From: Synaphobranchus kaupii
Taxonomy: Eukaryota > Chordata > Actinopteri > Anguilliformes > Synaphobranchidae
NCBI GenBank assembly: GCA_029718625.1
Contig: CM056381.1
Location: 55,608,157 to 55,672,156, forward strand
Reading direction: 5' to 3'
DNA: 64,000 nucleotides
Made by a program: the position numbers and the translations under genes. Below the pieces are notes generated by a model. The model made no database searches. It was not told where the DNA came from and worked only from the letters and a program-made list of their open reading frames with translations. Of this stretch, positions 21,953 to 33,838 are shown piece by piece. Position 1 is the first letter of the stretch, and each line of letters opens with the position of its first letter.

Positions 21953-22600
21953 CTAGCCCACTGTTGTAATACTGCACTTGTTGATGTGACATTCACAAAG
22001 CACAGTTCCCAAACAACTACATGTCCCCATATCTGCCCTCAGGATACAGGGACATCCACCTAGTTCCCTAACTGTCTCGAGGAAATAACCTCCAATAACT
22101 TTGGGGTCACTGCTGGTACAGTATGCATTCAGCCATAGCACTCTTCTTGAGTACCCGTCAATGGCTCCATTGATACAGATACCGAATGGCTTTAATTTGT
22201 CATAAGAATCAACATGCCATACAAAATTTGGACCCTTAGTGAAGTATGCTCGTCTATTCAATCTTCTACTTCTTCGGATTTCTGTCCCTTCCGGGTCAAG
22301 AGAGGACAGAATTAGGCGGACGTCTTCTTTCCTTACATGTAAACCCTGTTCTTTGCATTTACTGTACATCCACCTGTAGCCATGCAAAGCCCCCGAGCCT
22401 TGGAGCTCCTGCCTTATGAACTGGATAGTTTGTGGTAAACTGTCAAAATTTTTTCGACGAAACAGCCGATTCTTCTTCAGGATTCGTTTTAGGGCTTTCA
22501 GGCTAAGAACAATCCTGTGTTTTACACTCAAAATATGAAGGATGTCCTTATATTTGAGACCCAAGTTAAAGTATAGTTCTACTAACTCCACTTTATCCAT
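21953..22600 (-). CDS. Integrase-core (rve) ORF, probably from an IS3EU-like DNA transposon
   Basis: This is the cleanest long frame of the window (about 215 residues from the first ATG). The first 60 residues form a basic helix-turn-helix-like region (LKRILKKNRLFRRKNF), then HGYRWMYSKC, a linker, and an RNase-H-like integrase fold: VWHVDSYDKLKPFG gives the first Asp, INGAIDGYSRRVLW the following strand, and ILRADMGT the second Asp about 59 residues on. The catalytic Glu expected about 35 residues later is missing, because the frame diverges into CSCLGTVLCEC and stops. It could be a truncated copy or a first exon. The transposon assignment rests on remembered family style. Confidence 0.6.
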   Translation of the reverse strand: MDKVELVELYFNLGLKYKDILHILSVKHRIVLSLKALKRILKKNRLFRRKNFDSLPQTIQFIRQELQGSGALHGYRWMYSKCKEQGLHVRKEDVRLILSSLDPEGTEIRRSRRLNRRAYFTKGPNFVWHVDSYDKLKPFGICINGAIDGYSRRVLWLNAYCTSSDPKVIGGYFLETVRELGGCPCILRADMGTCSCLGTVLCECHINKCSITTVG

Positions 22601-22768
22601 GGTAGGATGCAAGATGACAGCTGATGAGAGGGCAGGGTGGAGGGAGAAGATTACTTCATGCTACTTCTCGCTGACACATTGCCTGGAGAGAAACAGAAAG
22701 ATTAGTGGTGACGTCAATAAACACAACACCTCAGTTACATATCTGTGTCCCAGTACTGTCCTCCTAGC

Positions 22769-22885
<117 letters not shown>

Positions 22886-23048
22886 TTAACTGTGTGCGCT
22901 TATATGTGTGTGTATGCCTCACTACCTTTGAAGGATCTTAAGAGCAGTTGCAGGCCTCTGAATGCTGCTGGTGCAGGGTGGCTGATATTGGGGTGTGTGA
23001 GGCGCTGGCTACAACTGGCTGGGTGGACAGGCTCTGGGCCTAAGGTCT

Positions 23049-23127
23049 GGGAAGAGGAGGAAGAAGAGGAGGAGGAGGAGAGGAAGAAGAAGGAAGGGGA
23101 AGGAGAGGGGGAGGAGGAGGAGCAATA
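23049..23127. repeat. Purine-rich (GAG/GAA)n tract
   Basis: Almost uninterrupted GGA/GAA/GAG units of about 80 bp. The Glu/Lys frame on the plus strand and the Ser/Pro frame on the minus strand are low-complexity artefacts. Confidence 0.9.
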
Positions 23128-23164
23128 AGAGGAGGGGAAGACAATTAGCAATTTTACACAAGTT

Positions 23165-23456
23165 AAATGGAATTTATCTTTTTAAAACTCATATCAACAA
23201 AGTAACTAAAACTGCATTCTTCCACCTGAGAAATATTGCTAAAGTAAGACCATTCATAACACAGCAGGATGCAGAAAAGTTGGTACATGCTTTCATATCT
23301 AGCCATCTGGACTATTGCAATGCACTTTATACTGGCCTTCCAAAGGAATATATTGATAAGCTTCAAATAATCCAGAATGCTGCTGCATATATGAATTGTG
23401 CTATATAAAGAAATATGATTGCTATATAAATAAATATTGTTATTGTTATTATTATT
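23165..23456 (+). pseudogene. L2-type LINE 3' fragment
   Basis: One frame reads FKTHINKVTKTAFFHLRNIA, then LVHAFISSHLDYCNALYTGL and IQNAAAY, the region downstream of the RT active site in L2/CR1-like LINEs. A deletion then joins it to the 3' tail (GTGCTATATAAATAAA style, with TTATTG repeats). It is truncated at both the 5' end and the C-terminus. The longer L2 at 30-34 kb shares the same phrases. Confidence 0.75.
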
Positions 23457-24200
23457 CTGAGGTCATTGTGTAATCTAACTTTATTAAATCACTGACCACG
23501 TTTATATGCACACAAGTAGACAGTACGATTAAGCCGTTTCCATGTCTGCAATAAGAGGTGTTTACCCTAATACTCCCGTTTACATGGAATACTGGAAATT
23601 CGATTAAACACAGTGCTGTTAATTGGAGGAAAAAGCAAATTGAAGTGTTTTTCACGAATGCACGGTAACAGACACGAGCAACACTGTGAAAAAAACTGTG
23701 TTGACTTTAGCCTACTTAACAAATTAGGCAGCAGATTCCATGGGCCTTTTTAAATGGATTTAACTCGCGTTTTTGAGTAAGTTAAAGTGAACACATCGTT
23801 TTTAACAGTGAAACCGAGAAATGCGTTCTAGCTATTGACTGCATCCCATCATTATATCAGTCCTACCAAGCAGTTGCTCTTGCAAACATTCATTTCGACA
23901 TTGAGTATAATAGCCTGCTAAGATATTAACAAGATCATTTGTTGAAGATTAACATCATTTCAGTTGTAGTGACTGTGAAATCAATTAATAGCTAAACCCA
24001 TTAATTTTGACTAGCTTTAACCCCCACCCCCTACACGAGAGCGTTTACATAGAAACGGAATAAAGGTTAGTTTTCGAATGAAAAGCACAATAAAAGCAGT
24101 TAAACGTCAAATGCACAAAGATATAGCATCCAATGTTATACTTAAATATAGATTGGGACTTACTTGGCCGATGCAAATGCAAGACTGGTTCGTTCGCTGC
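23457..24200. other. Non-coding stretch, nothing recognised
   Basis: AT-rich with no domain-like frame and no bounded repeat. Confidence 0.4.
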
Positions 24201-24221
24201 AGGAAAGAGGTAATTTGAGAG

Positions 24222-24421
24222 CACGGATTACAAAACTGAGGGTAGCCTACTGATTGCTAAACTGAGGGTACGGATTGCAAAACTGAGGGTACAGATCGCA
24301 AAACTGAGGGTACGGATTACTAAACTGTGCGCACGGATTGCAAAACTGAGGGTACAGATTACTAAACTGTGCGCACGGATTGCAAAACTGAGGGTACGGA
24401 TTACTAAACCGTGCGCACGGT
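24222..24421. repeat. 21-bp minisatellite with a two-unit higher order
   Basis: Units of 21 bp alternate between type A (ACTGAGGGTACGGATTGCAA) and type B (ACTGTGCGCACGGATTACTA). The first units are all type A; the later ones form A-B pairs of 42 bp. About nine units are present. Confidence 0.85.
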
Positions 24422-24989
24422 TTTCTCACATCATATATATTTTTTCCCTAGGGGGTCTAGGGGGGTTCCGTAAATTTCTACTCTTGACAGCACTCACAGT
24501 GGCTGCTTTGTTTCTCTCTCTCTCTCGCTACCTCTCATTCATAGCCTACACACAAAACACGGTAGCTGAAGTTGCTGCCAAGCCCCCGTTTGAGCTTATA
24601 ATGATGCGGCCAGCAAACAGAAAACCACACGCTGTCCAAATAGTTACCCTCGCCATGTAGGCTACTCATTTTTACCATTTTAGCTGTCAGTGTGTAGCCT
24701 ACAGGATCGGTTGTCGAAACCTACCATTAGAATCATTTTGCTTGCGTCATAAATAACGTAGCCTACAGTTCCATTGGTGGTGCTCGTGAATTCCGTGGGA
24801 ATTTCAAAGTTTCACGAAGTTAATTTGACAGTTGAACATTTGTGTTGATTTTATGATTATATTATTTTATATCTATATTATGACTGCCGATCGTGATTCA
24901 ATTTGGAAGGAGGAGGAGACGCATTTAGACCACTAGCTCATAGGAAATGATCCATGTTGTTTATTTTGTCGATATGTAGCTATACCAAG
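24422..24989. other. Non-coding stretch, nothing recognised
   Basis: Contains a short (CT)n run near 24,513-24,527 and no gene-like frame. Confidence 0.4.
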
Positions 24990-24994
24990 GAACA

Positions 24995-26518
24995 TGTTAC
25001 GAACCCGGAACGAGACGAACCCAAGTGCAACGACCAGGAGACAGATTCACAAAAAGGGGGGTTTATTAAATTAAGTGTTGGGGTAGTCCCAACACTGTAC
25101 AGAAAAGGCAATACACAATATTACGCTGGAACAGCAAGGAAGCCCGGGACGGGCTGCTCCAAGCCGGAGCTGGGCTGGCAGGTCTGGAACGTTCGTTCCA
25201 AGCCGGAACTGGACTGGACTGGAACTGGACCGGGAGGTCCACTTTGGGAATCAGGATCTGGAACGGAATGTTCCAAACCGGAACTGGACTGGACTGGAAC
25301 TGGACCGGGAGGTCCACACTGGAATCAGGATCTGGAACGGGTGTGTTCCAAACCGGAACTGGACTGGACTGGAACTGGACCGGGAGGTCCACACTGGAAT
25401 CAGGGTCTGGAACGGATTTGTTCCAAACCGGAACTGGACAGGACTGGAACTGGACCGGGAGGTCACACTGGAATCAGGGTCTGGAACGGATTTGTTCCAA
25501 ACCGGAACTGGACTGGACTGGAACTGGACCGGGAGGTCCACACGGGAAGCAGGGTCTGGAACGGATTGTTCCAAACCGGAACTGGACTGGACAGGTAGGT
25601 GCACGGCTCACACCTGGACTGGACTGGACTAGCTGGGGAGCGGCTCACTACGGCAGGACAGGAACTGGACCGGAATGACTGCACCGGTACAGAACAAAAC
25701 AAAGCAGGTGGGGTTAGTGCAAGGGAAGGCACGGAAATGACCGGGAGGTTCTCACGGAGGTGCAGGGCTTGAGAGGTAGGTGGTTGGTGAAGCACGGCAG
25801 GGCTGGGTAGTGTGGCGTAGCTGCGGTAGGTCCGGAAGGAGCTGACTGGGCTCCAGAGCTCCCGGAACCGGAACCGAAGAACTAGTTGGCTTCTTCGGCC
25901 GGACAGGAACAACTGGAGGGTAGCCAGGTAACACGCCAATCCGGAGCCTACACGAGCTGGAGGTGGAGGTACCGCAACACACACAACGAAAACGGGGGGA
26001 AACGAACACTGCCACGGGAGAATGGGAGCTGGGTTAGATGGAGGAGAGGGGAAACAGGTTAGCTGCATGCACAACAAGAAATGACTTGGAGGATAACTAC
26101 CAGACTGTAGTTAGGAGCGGAACTCTAGCTGCAAGGGGATAATATCCCACAACCAAGCGAGTAGTTCTTTGAACGCGACTAGGCAAACAACGAGCATTAA
26201 CACCGCGTGACGATAGTTAACGAACTGGCGCCGACTGGCAGCCAGCCGAAGGAATAAATAGTGAGGTTAATGACAGAACTAAACAAGGAACAGGTCTGGA
26301 AAATAAACGGGAGTGATTAAGAAACACCAGGTGAGGAAATGCATGCAACGAGGGGGGACGGAGTGAAAAGGCGGAAGTAAGACAACCAGACGAACAAGAC
26401 AGAGAAGGAAACGCCCAGACCACAGCAGCGGGGAAAACACGGACAAAAGGATCCAACATGACACGGAGGGAAAACAGGAATATACAGAAAACGAACAGGA
26501 AGGGAGCGGAACATTACA
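24995..26518 (-). mobile_element. Solo LTR of 1.5 kb with GAACA target duplication
   Basis: The block runs from TGTTACGAACCCGG to GGAACATTACA and is flanked by GAACA on both sides (24,990-24,994 and 26,519-26,523). On the minus strand a TATTTATT promoter-like motif lies near 26,255 and TTTAATAAACC near 25,062, close to the LTR end, so it reads leftwards. No coding interior is attached. It holds a 75-bp tandem array (25,195-25,600). Long frames across the array are repeat artefacts. Confidence 0.75.
25195..25600. repeat. 75-bp tandem repeat inside the solo LTR
   Basis: The unit starts GTTCCAAACCGGAACTGGAC; copies begin at 25,195, 25,270, 25,345, 25,420, 25,494 and 25,568 (periods 75, 75, 75, 74, 74). 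Each unit also contains an inner ACTGG repetition. Position inside an LTR suggests expansion of a U3/R element. Confidence 0.9.
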
Positions 26519-26523
26519 GAACA

Positions 26524-27380
26524 CAAAATATCAAATCGGTTGTCAAGGAAACTTGCATCGCGGAGAATTCTAAAACCACAGAATGCCTGCAAGTAATGTG
26601 TACTACAGGTCAAGGTAGCGAAAACTTCAAAACTAAAACGTTTCAGAAACGTTTCGAAACTAAAACCCCAGTGTGTACGAGGGTTGTAGGGTGTACACTG
26701 CAAAGGTAAACGTGTAGCATGTAGGCTACTACAACTCCTGGCTCAACTATTTGACCCAAATCCCCCTTTTCTGCAGGAAATACCACATATAATTAGCAAT
26801 AATAGGCCTATACCCTAAAACATAAATTCAACAATATTTTTTTTAAAGTGACTTCATTAACCAACAAAATGTAAATAACTGCTCTCATCCACAGCGAGCA
26901 CTGCAGCTCACACTAAACGGTGTCATGCAGCATGAGTAAAAACAAAAAATATTCAACATAAACAGGCCAGCAAGGGCACAGTGTGAACAAAGTAAACAAT
27001 TGATACTTTACTTACCTTGTCAGAACATAAAATTTTGTTTTTTTTTACCATAAAAATACAGGAAATATCCACACCTTGCATGCAACGCAGAGAGTAGCTC
27101 TCCACGTCCCTGTCAGATACGCAGTTTTCATATGTTTTATACTATATAATTATTTTAAATAAAGTAGTCTATGTATTTATAAATTTTAAAAAAAACTAGC
27201 TAGCTACTCACTAAGCTAGACTGAAAAACGAACTATCAAAAAACAAGGGACTAATATATACCAAAAATAAATAGGCTACTATAACCAGACTATTCAAAAA
27301 AGCTCAACTGCAAGCTAGATATATCACTCGCCTGCTCTATCTCCTGATTCTCCTCTCCACGCAGAATCGCAGATCAACCG
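26524..27380. other. Non-coding stretch before the second retroelement LTR
   Basis: No gene seen. Part of this may be the U3 region of the LTR that ends at 27,899, whose left edge I cannot define. Confidence 0.4.
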
Positions 27381-27899
27381 CTGAGATTCGCTTTTATAGC
27401 TGCGGCGTAGGCCGCCCTTGCTCCAAAACTTCAGGGCATAGCCACCGAACTATCGGTGGGCGTAGCTGTACAGGTTTCTATTTCGTCACCGAGGGGAATA
27501 CGTCACAGGAAGAAATTTCTGGCCAATCACAGATTGAAAGTGCAGTACCTAACGTTTTACCACTAGAGACACTTTTGAGCCAGATTCTTAAAGTTTATGC
27601 TTTTTTGCGCTGACTGCAGTAATTTGTCAAGATTTGGACCAGGATCAATCAGTAATACTTAGAAAAAACCAAATGTATCAGTTCTCATTTAAAATAAGTG
27701 GTTTTAGTGCTTTGTTACCCTTTAATAGCAATGCGTTTTTCTACGATGTTTTGCCATTTGACTTAACTGAAGATTTTCAGAATAAATCCTGCATTGATAT
27801 ACACCATTGACGTTGTACCTTTTCTATCTAATTACAGACCGATTCATGGGTCGGACTGTGGTTTGCTACTGGCCTACAGTAGCCCTAAGCCCGGTAACA
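27381..27899 (+). mobile_element. 5' LTR of a second tRNA-Pro-primed retroelement (left end unresolved)
   Basis: It ends CCCGGTAACA two bases before a primer-binding site. It has CTTTTATAGCTG (TATA-like) near 27,390 and CAGAATAAATCC (polyadenylation-like) near 27,780. The stretch CATTGACGTTGTACC to AATTACAGA at 27,805-27,838 also occurs at 15,535-15,568. Confidence 0.6.
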
Positions 27900-27901
27900 A
27901 T

Positions 27902-27919
27902 TGGGGGCTCGTCTGGGAT
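27902..27919 (+). promoter_or_regulatory. Primer-binding site, tRNA-Pro type
   Basis: TGGGGGCTCGTCTGGGAT directly follows the LTR end. It is the tRNA-Pro primer site pattern used by gammaretrovirus-like elements, with one difference from the usual form. Confidence 0.85.
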
Positions 27920-28039
27920 ATAGCACCACCACCTAGAGAGAGAGTTGAACTACAATGGTGATCCTGTCGTCAGAGCTTCAGGGAAGGCTGCCAGCGAGTG
28001 CGTCATACAGAGAGGCAAGGCTTCAGGTATCTTGTCAAC

Positions 28040-28735
28040 ATGGCAACCTCTACTCATCGGATGCTTATCTGGGACATTCAAAAGCAACTACTAGCATAGA
28101 ATGCCAGGCAGCTTCAGACACTGGCAAATGCATTGGATGTTGGACAAGAGAAAGAGAGTTTAGACATTCCAAAGTTAACTGAATCTGAACTGTATGACTA
28201 CATCATTGACTTTGCTAAAAGTGACAAGTTGAAGGATCTTGAGGATGAGGGCATCTCACGCCTACTCCTCAGGATGCCGTGAATGAACGGTTAACTGGCA
28301 AGGAGATAATCTGAGAGCACTGGTAACACAGTTATCCAATGTTGACAACACAACTCCAACTGAACATGAAGACACATCTCCAGATGTACACAACGACACC
28401 AACTGCACCAGCCAGAGACTCTCAACAGGGGTAGGGAGAGTATGTCATCCATTGTATCAGAACAGGTGGTAAGATTTACTGATGTAGCAGCTTTACTGCC
28501 CCACAGAGAGTATAAGATTCATGGTGGTCAAATCTCTGATTCTGGATCTGAAATTTTTAAAACAATATCTGTAAACAAATAGATGAGGGTTTCAAAGAAG
28601 GGTTTAGGGAGTCAGAAATTATTAGAACAGTACTAGAAGTAACTAAACCAGGTACTTTTAAAGGCTATAGATACAGCTTTTTACCCCATCTAGTGTCTCA
28701 TATGGAGATTGAATTTCATAAAAACAACTGGTTAA
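28040..28735 (+). pseudogene. Gag-like region of the second retroelement, truncated
   Basis: An ATG after the PBS opens MATSTHRMLIWDIQ, interrupted by a TAG, then continues LTESELYDYIIDFAKS. Further on are HREYKIHGGQISDSGSEI and, after a frameshift, CKQIDEGFKEGFRESEIIRT and VLEVTKPGTFKG. This resembles the N-terminal Gag of fish LTR elements, where it would assemble particles. The similarity ends near 28,735, where another repeat starts, and no protease or RT follows. The family is uncertain. Confidence 0.55.
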
Positions 28736-28742
28736 CTGCTGT

Positions 28743-28866
28743 GCCAGTGTTGCCATGTCCGCGGTTTTACAGCCAAAGTGGTCTACTTTCAAAGTGCAGT
28801 CGCTGGTAAAAATGAAAAGTCGCAAAGCACACACTTCTAAAAAGTAAAAAAAATAAATAATTCAAT
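28743..28866 (+). repeat. Short repeat family D, copy 1
   Basis: It starts CAGTGTTGCCATGTC and contains AAAAATGAAAAGTCGCAAAG. The same sequence occurs inverted at 47,707-47,893. CAGTGTTGCC ends suggest a short hAT-like element. This copy lacks a visible right end. Confidence 0.6.
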
Positions 28867-29251
28867 TTAAAGAGTAAGTGCACCCACTGTCTCAGCCTGT
28901 CTTCGCCCACTACACAATTTTGAAAAACACTTTGTGGAGTGAGTGAGGGCGATGGGTGGGCGGAGGATCATTATCAATTTGCGTTGTCTTTGAATTGTTC
29001 ATTATCAACCAAATGGTGAGTTTTCTTGGCCATGTGTCCACACTTTCACCAATTAGGAGCCTATTGATTCACCTCGGCCTTTAATTTGCTCAGTTTTCTT
29101 ACCTCTTTTAATGAAATCATTTGCAATATAGCACAATAAGCAAAATGTGAACATGAAACATTTATTCTACATGGCATGCATAGCTATTTTCTGACATAAT
29201 TTGGTTTAAGAGGGTAAATAATCCATCAAAACATGAAGAAAAATGTACTTG
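28867..29251. other. Non-coding stretch, nothing recognised
   Basis: No domain-like frame; AT-rich. Confidence 0.4.
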
Positions 29252-29331
29252 TTAAAGCACAACTGAAGTTTGGTAGAACTTTGGGTTGTGCAGTTACCTG
29301 GCCATGATATGAGTCCAAATAGTGGCAAAAT

Positions 29332-30069
29332 TGTTAAGGTCCGAGAAGGGACTGGACTCAAATGCAGAACTCAGAAACAGAAATCCAATAATCCAGATAA
29401 TTTATTATCCTGGAATGGTGTTAGCAGGGGTAGAACGGGAGTGGGAGTAGGCAAGGGGCTGGAAGGTGGCTGAATCCTGGGTTGGAGCAGTAGAGGAGGA
29501 GCGGGATGCGGGAGACGGGCTGCGTGGAGTGGAGCTAGGATAGCTGCAGGCTGGCAGACAAGCAGAGCAGAACAAGGCATTAAACACAGCAAGGCATGAA
29601 CAAATTAAGTAGCATTAATTCGCTAGGCAAGACGAGACTAATAAGCAGCAAAAGCAAGGCAAGGCTTAGATTCTTGACACGAGACTAGACAAGACAAGAG
29701 TTTTTCGAAAAACGAAACTTAGCAACACTCAACAAACTCGGCCCCAACAACACTTAACGAACCGGCACAAGACAACGAAAACCGGTAGAATATATATGAG
29801 AGTTAATGAGCTAATGACTGCGTGCAGCGTGAGAATGTATGCGAGAGTGATTAACGGAGAAGAGAGTGTGAGGAATGCAAGCGGGGAAAGGCATGTGAAA
29901 GGCGGAGGAAATGCGAAAGAAAATTAGTGACAACAAAGAGGGAAACCACGCCCAGCCTGCAGCACGAGGAAGACAAACAGGAAACATGAAAACAAGACAC
30001 TAAACACAAAGAACAGGGTAAAACGAGCACAAACGGGGATGGGGACTGGAAGGAACGGAGAGTGTAACA
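29332..30069 (-). mobile_element. Solo LTR at the L2 insertion edge
   Basis: It starts TGTTAAGGTCC and ends GAGTGTAACA, so ends are TG...CA. The flanks AAAAT (29,327-29,331) and GAAAT (30,070-30,074) match at four of five positions. On the minus strand a TATATATTC motif lies near 29,790 and ATAATAAATT near 29,395. No coding interior. It lies between the palindrome arm and the 5' edge of the L2. Confidence 0.65.
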
Positions 30070-31245
30070 GAAATTTCTAACAGAGACGGATTTCCGGGTG
30101 GAGAGGATGCTGGCGTTGTTTGTTCGCCGCTTCTCCATCTGAGTTTAGATGAGTTTAGATTAGTTTCTTTCTTGCCCTCCAGCAAGCTCTACTGTTTTGA
30201 TTTTAACTAACGTTACTTTCTAGTTTCTAGTTTCTTTGTACATGTTTTTGTCTCCCGCCTGGATACCACTGGATTGCTATTCTGTTACATCTTTTCTAAC
30301 ACATTAGATGGCACTTTCCTGCAACACCGGCTTACGTGTACGAACTGTTTTACCTGCACCCGTCCCTGCAAAGTTCTGGACCTTGCTGCGGATTACTGGA
30401 TCCTCCCTTCTACCACTACCCAATGCTACTACTGCTACTGGACAACCCCTCAGCTGTCCCGACGTGGTTAGCCCTTGTTGGCTGTGACCGCTCTCCCTCT
30501 AGTTAGCTGGTTAGCTGGCAGCCTTCAAGCTAGCCAGCAGCCAGCAACTGGCAGTCAGCTCCCTGCTGTTCAGCGGGCCGCATACTCCCGTCTCTGCCCA
30601 GCGACATCACTGCTACTGTGAGGTCTCCCCTGGACAGCTGTGCCCGCTGCCTCTACAGTTAGCTGGCAGCTAGTCGCCACTTCAGTTAGCTAGTAGTTAG
30701 CAGCTATTAGCTTGCAGCTAGCTTCTCGCTGTTTGTCTACCAGACTGCCTCCTCTCTCTCTCCTACCTTGATTCCCTGCACTCCTGCAGTTCGCCATTTC
30801 CTCTAACGATCAGTACAACTTTCCCATCCAGCCCCGATCTCCTGCCATGCTGTGGGCTACCCTGTCGTGTCTGCCACTTCTCCATCTCTGGTTAACAAGT
30901 TTGTGGCTACCAGCGAGCGACTCCAGACTATCATTTTCCGAATCTGGCATGACGCTGAAATACTCCATCCCGTAACTCCTCAAACTCAAAAATCACACCA
31001 CTTCACCATGCATCACAGCCATAAAAAAACACGGGCTGTTACATCGACCCAGATATATCCACCGAGGCTCCCGACGAAAGTATGTTTACTCGCGGTCTGA
31101 TTATTCCATCCCATCCCTGTGGTCAAACGAGCGCACTGTCGCAGCTTCACTACGTCACCACCACAACAATCTACACGTGTGTTCTGCCTGCCTACGAACT
31201 TTGGTTAGAGCACCGCAGCCCGTCCAAAATCATCCATGCCTCAAG

Positions 31246-32310
31246 TTGGCTCTGTTTAACACCCGATCCCTTAACAATAAGGGCCTTATTCTCAATTAAT
31301 TCATAACCAAAAATAATCTGGACTTTCTCTGCCTCACTGAAACATGGCAAAAACCCCTGGAATATTTCTCTCTCAACCAGACTACACCTCCCGGATATGC
31401 ATACATGGATAAACCACGCCTTGACCGGCGTGGTGGTGGAATAGCCACATTACATCAACAACACATCAAAACCAGCACCATATCCATTCCTGCCCTCTCT
31501 TCATTTGAGCACCTTGTTTTTAAACTGTCTGGACCTAAACCCCTGGTTACTGCAGTCATTTACCGCCCCCCCAAACCAAACCCTGCATTCCTTTTTGACT
31601 TCTCTGAATTCCTCACACAACTCTGTGCTATCTCACCATCTGTTTTGCTACTGGGTGACTTCAACATACACATTGACTCAACTGAATGCAAAACCGCCAC
31701 TGAACTCCTGGACATTCTAAACCTTTTCAATATCACCCAACATGTTGACTTCCCCACCCACAAAAAAGGACACACACTGGATCTGGTTTGCACCTCCTGC
31801 ATCTCCATCAGTAACCTGACCAGCTCTGATATTACCATTTCTGACCATTTGGCCATCACCATGGACATTAATATCCCCATCCCCCTCATCAAGCAGAAGC
31901 GTTCCATAACTTTCCAGAATCTCAAGTCTATCCACCCCTCCTCCCTCTCCTCCCTACTGGCTGACACCATCTCTGACTCCGCCCACATCCAGAATGCTTC
32001 CTCCACTGACCTGGTCAACATTTACAATGATGCACTCTCCTCCTGTCTCAATCAACTCGCTCCCATAAAAACTAAGTCTGTTTCCTTCACTCACTCTGCT
32101 CCCTGGTACACTGACCAGCTCCGTCACCTCAAATCCAAGGGCCGCCAATTGGAACGGCCGGCAATAGAACTGGTCTCACTGTTCACTCAGATGCCCACAA
32201 ACTACACCAACAGCAATATAAAGATACCCTCAACAGTGCACGCTCCTCTCACAACTCCTCCATCATTCAAGCTGGCAGCAATAACCCAAAGACACTTTTC
32301 TCTACCATAA
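31246..32310 (+). pseudogene. L2 LINE APE-type endonuclease region
   Basis: The frame begins LALFNTRSLNNKG, has one stop, then LDFLCLTETW, AVIYRPPKPN, VLLLGDFNIHID and ITISDHLAITMD. These are the successive catalytic blocks of APE-like endonucleases (Glu of TETW, Asp/Asn of GDFN, Asp/His of SDH). The enzyme nicks target DNA to prime reverse transcription. The frame closes at 32,310 by a frameshift before the RT. Confidence 0.85.
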
Positions 32311-32327
32311 GCAAACTCCTTAAACCT

Positions 32328-33838
32328 ATGGACACCATCTCCAGTTCCTTCACCATCAGTAAATGTGATTCATTCCTATCGCATTTTAAAACAAAAATCG
32401 ATATAATACACAGCCAACTGGCCACCTCCTCCTCCACCACCATCTCTGGTCCAGAACCCATCTCCCCTCTACCTTTCAATAACCCACTCACATCCTTCTC
32501 TGAAATTACTGCACCTGACCTATCCTCCATAATCATTGGCATGAAGACCTCAACCTGTGTCCTGGACCCTATCCCCTCCACCCTAGTTAAGGCCTGTCTC
32601 CCCTCACTTTCTCCTCTTATTACCAAAGTCATAAACTCCTCTTTATCCACTGGCTACATCCCCTCCGCCTTAAAGCTCGCTGCTGTCACCCCTATACTGA
32701 AAAAAACTGGACTTGACCCCAACACCCTTGACCAACACCTATCTCCAACCTCCCCTTCCTTTCAAAAATTTTAGAAAAAACTGTCGCCTCCCAATTAAAA
32801 TCTCACCTGGACTCCAATAACCTCTTTGAACCTTTCCAATCCGGTTTCCGCTCCAGACACAGCACAGAAACTGCTCTGTTAAAAGTCACCAACGACATTC
32901 TCCTCTCTGCTGACTCTGGTTTCCTCTCCATCCTCATCCTCCTTGATCTCAGCGCCGCTTTTGACACCATTAACCATTCCATCCTCATCACACGCCTCCA
33001 GTTCTCCCTTGGTATAACTGGCACCGTCCTCTCCTGGTTAAAATCATATCTCTCTGACAGACACCAATTCATCTCCATCAACAACTGCAAATCCTCCACT
33101 GCCCCAGTCACCCACGGTGTCCCCCAGGGCTCAGTGCTTGGTCCCCTTCTTTTCATTTTGTACATTCTACCACTTGGACAGATCCTCCGCCGCCATGGCC
33201 TCCAATTTCACTGCTACGCTGATGACACACAATTATACCTCACCACCAAGTCCATCACTGCAGCCACCCATTCCACCCTCACCACCTGCCTCACTGAAGT
33301 AAAACATGGATGCAAAATAACTTTCTCAAACTCAACTGCAATAAATCAGAAATCCTCATCATTGGCTCAAAATCTCTCACCCGCTCCACCCAGGACTTCT
33401 CAATTAACATCGACGGCTCCATTGTCACCCCCTCCACCCATGTCCGCAACCTTGGAATCATCCTCGACCCCTCCCTCTCATTCCTCCCTCATGTAAACCA
33501 GATCACAAAAACTGCCTTTTTCCACCTAAAGAACATTGCCCGCCTCTGACCCTCTCTATCTTTCTCTGCTGCTGAAACACTTACACATGCCTTTATAACA
33601 TCCAGGCTCGACTATTGTAACAGCATCTTATATGGTTCATCAAACAAAATCCTCAATAAGCTCCAATACGTACAAAACTCCGCTGCCCGACTGCTAACCT
33701 CCACCCGCCGCACTGATCACATCACCCCTGTCCTCCATGACCTCCACTGGCTCCCAATCAAATACAGGATAGATTTCAAGTTACTACTCATCACCTTCAA
33801 AGCCATCAACAATCTGCCCCCCCCCCCCCTACCTCTCT
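32328..33838 (+). pseudogene. L2 LINE reverse transcriptase region
   Basis: It reads VLDPIPSTLVKACLP, ILEKTVASQL, FQSGFRSRHSTETALL, DLSAAFDTINHSIL (motif A), HGVPQGSVLGPLLF (motif B) and CYADDTQLYL (motif C intact). C-terminal FITSRLDYCNSILYG and LHWLPIKYRIDFK follow. Frame changes lie near 32,770, 33,300 and a stop near 33,549. The catalytic YADD survives, but the protein is broken in at least three places. Confidence 0.9.

Noticed and set aside
24954..26077. Frames of 140-214 residues with repeated FQTGTGLDWNWTG or PVQFQSSPVP peptides
   Set aside because: They arise from the 75-bp tandem array in a solo LTR; no start context and no non-repeat domain.
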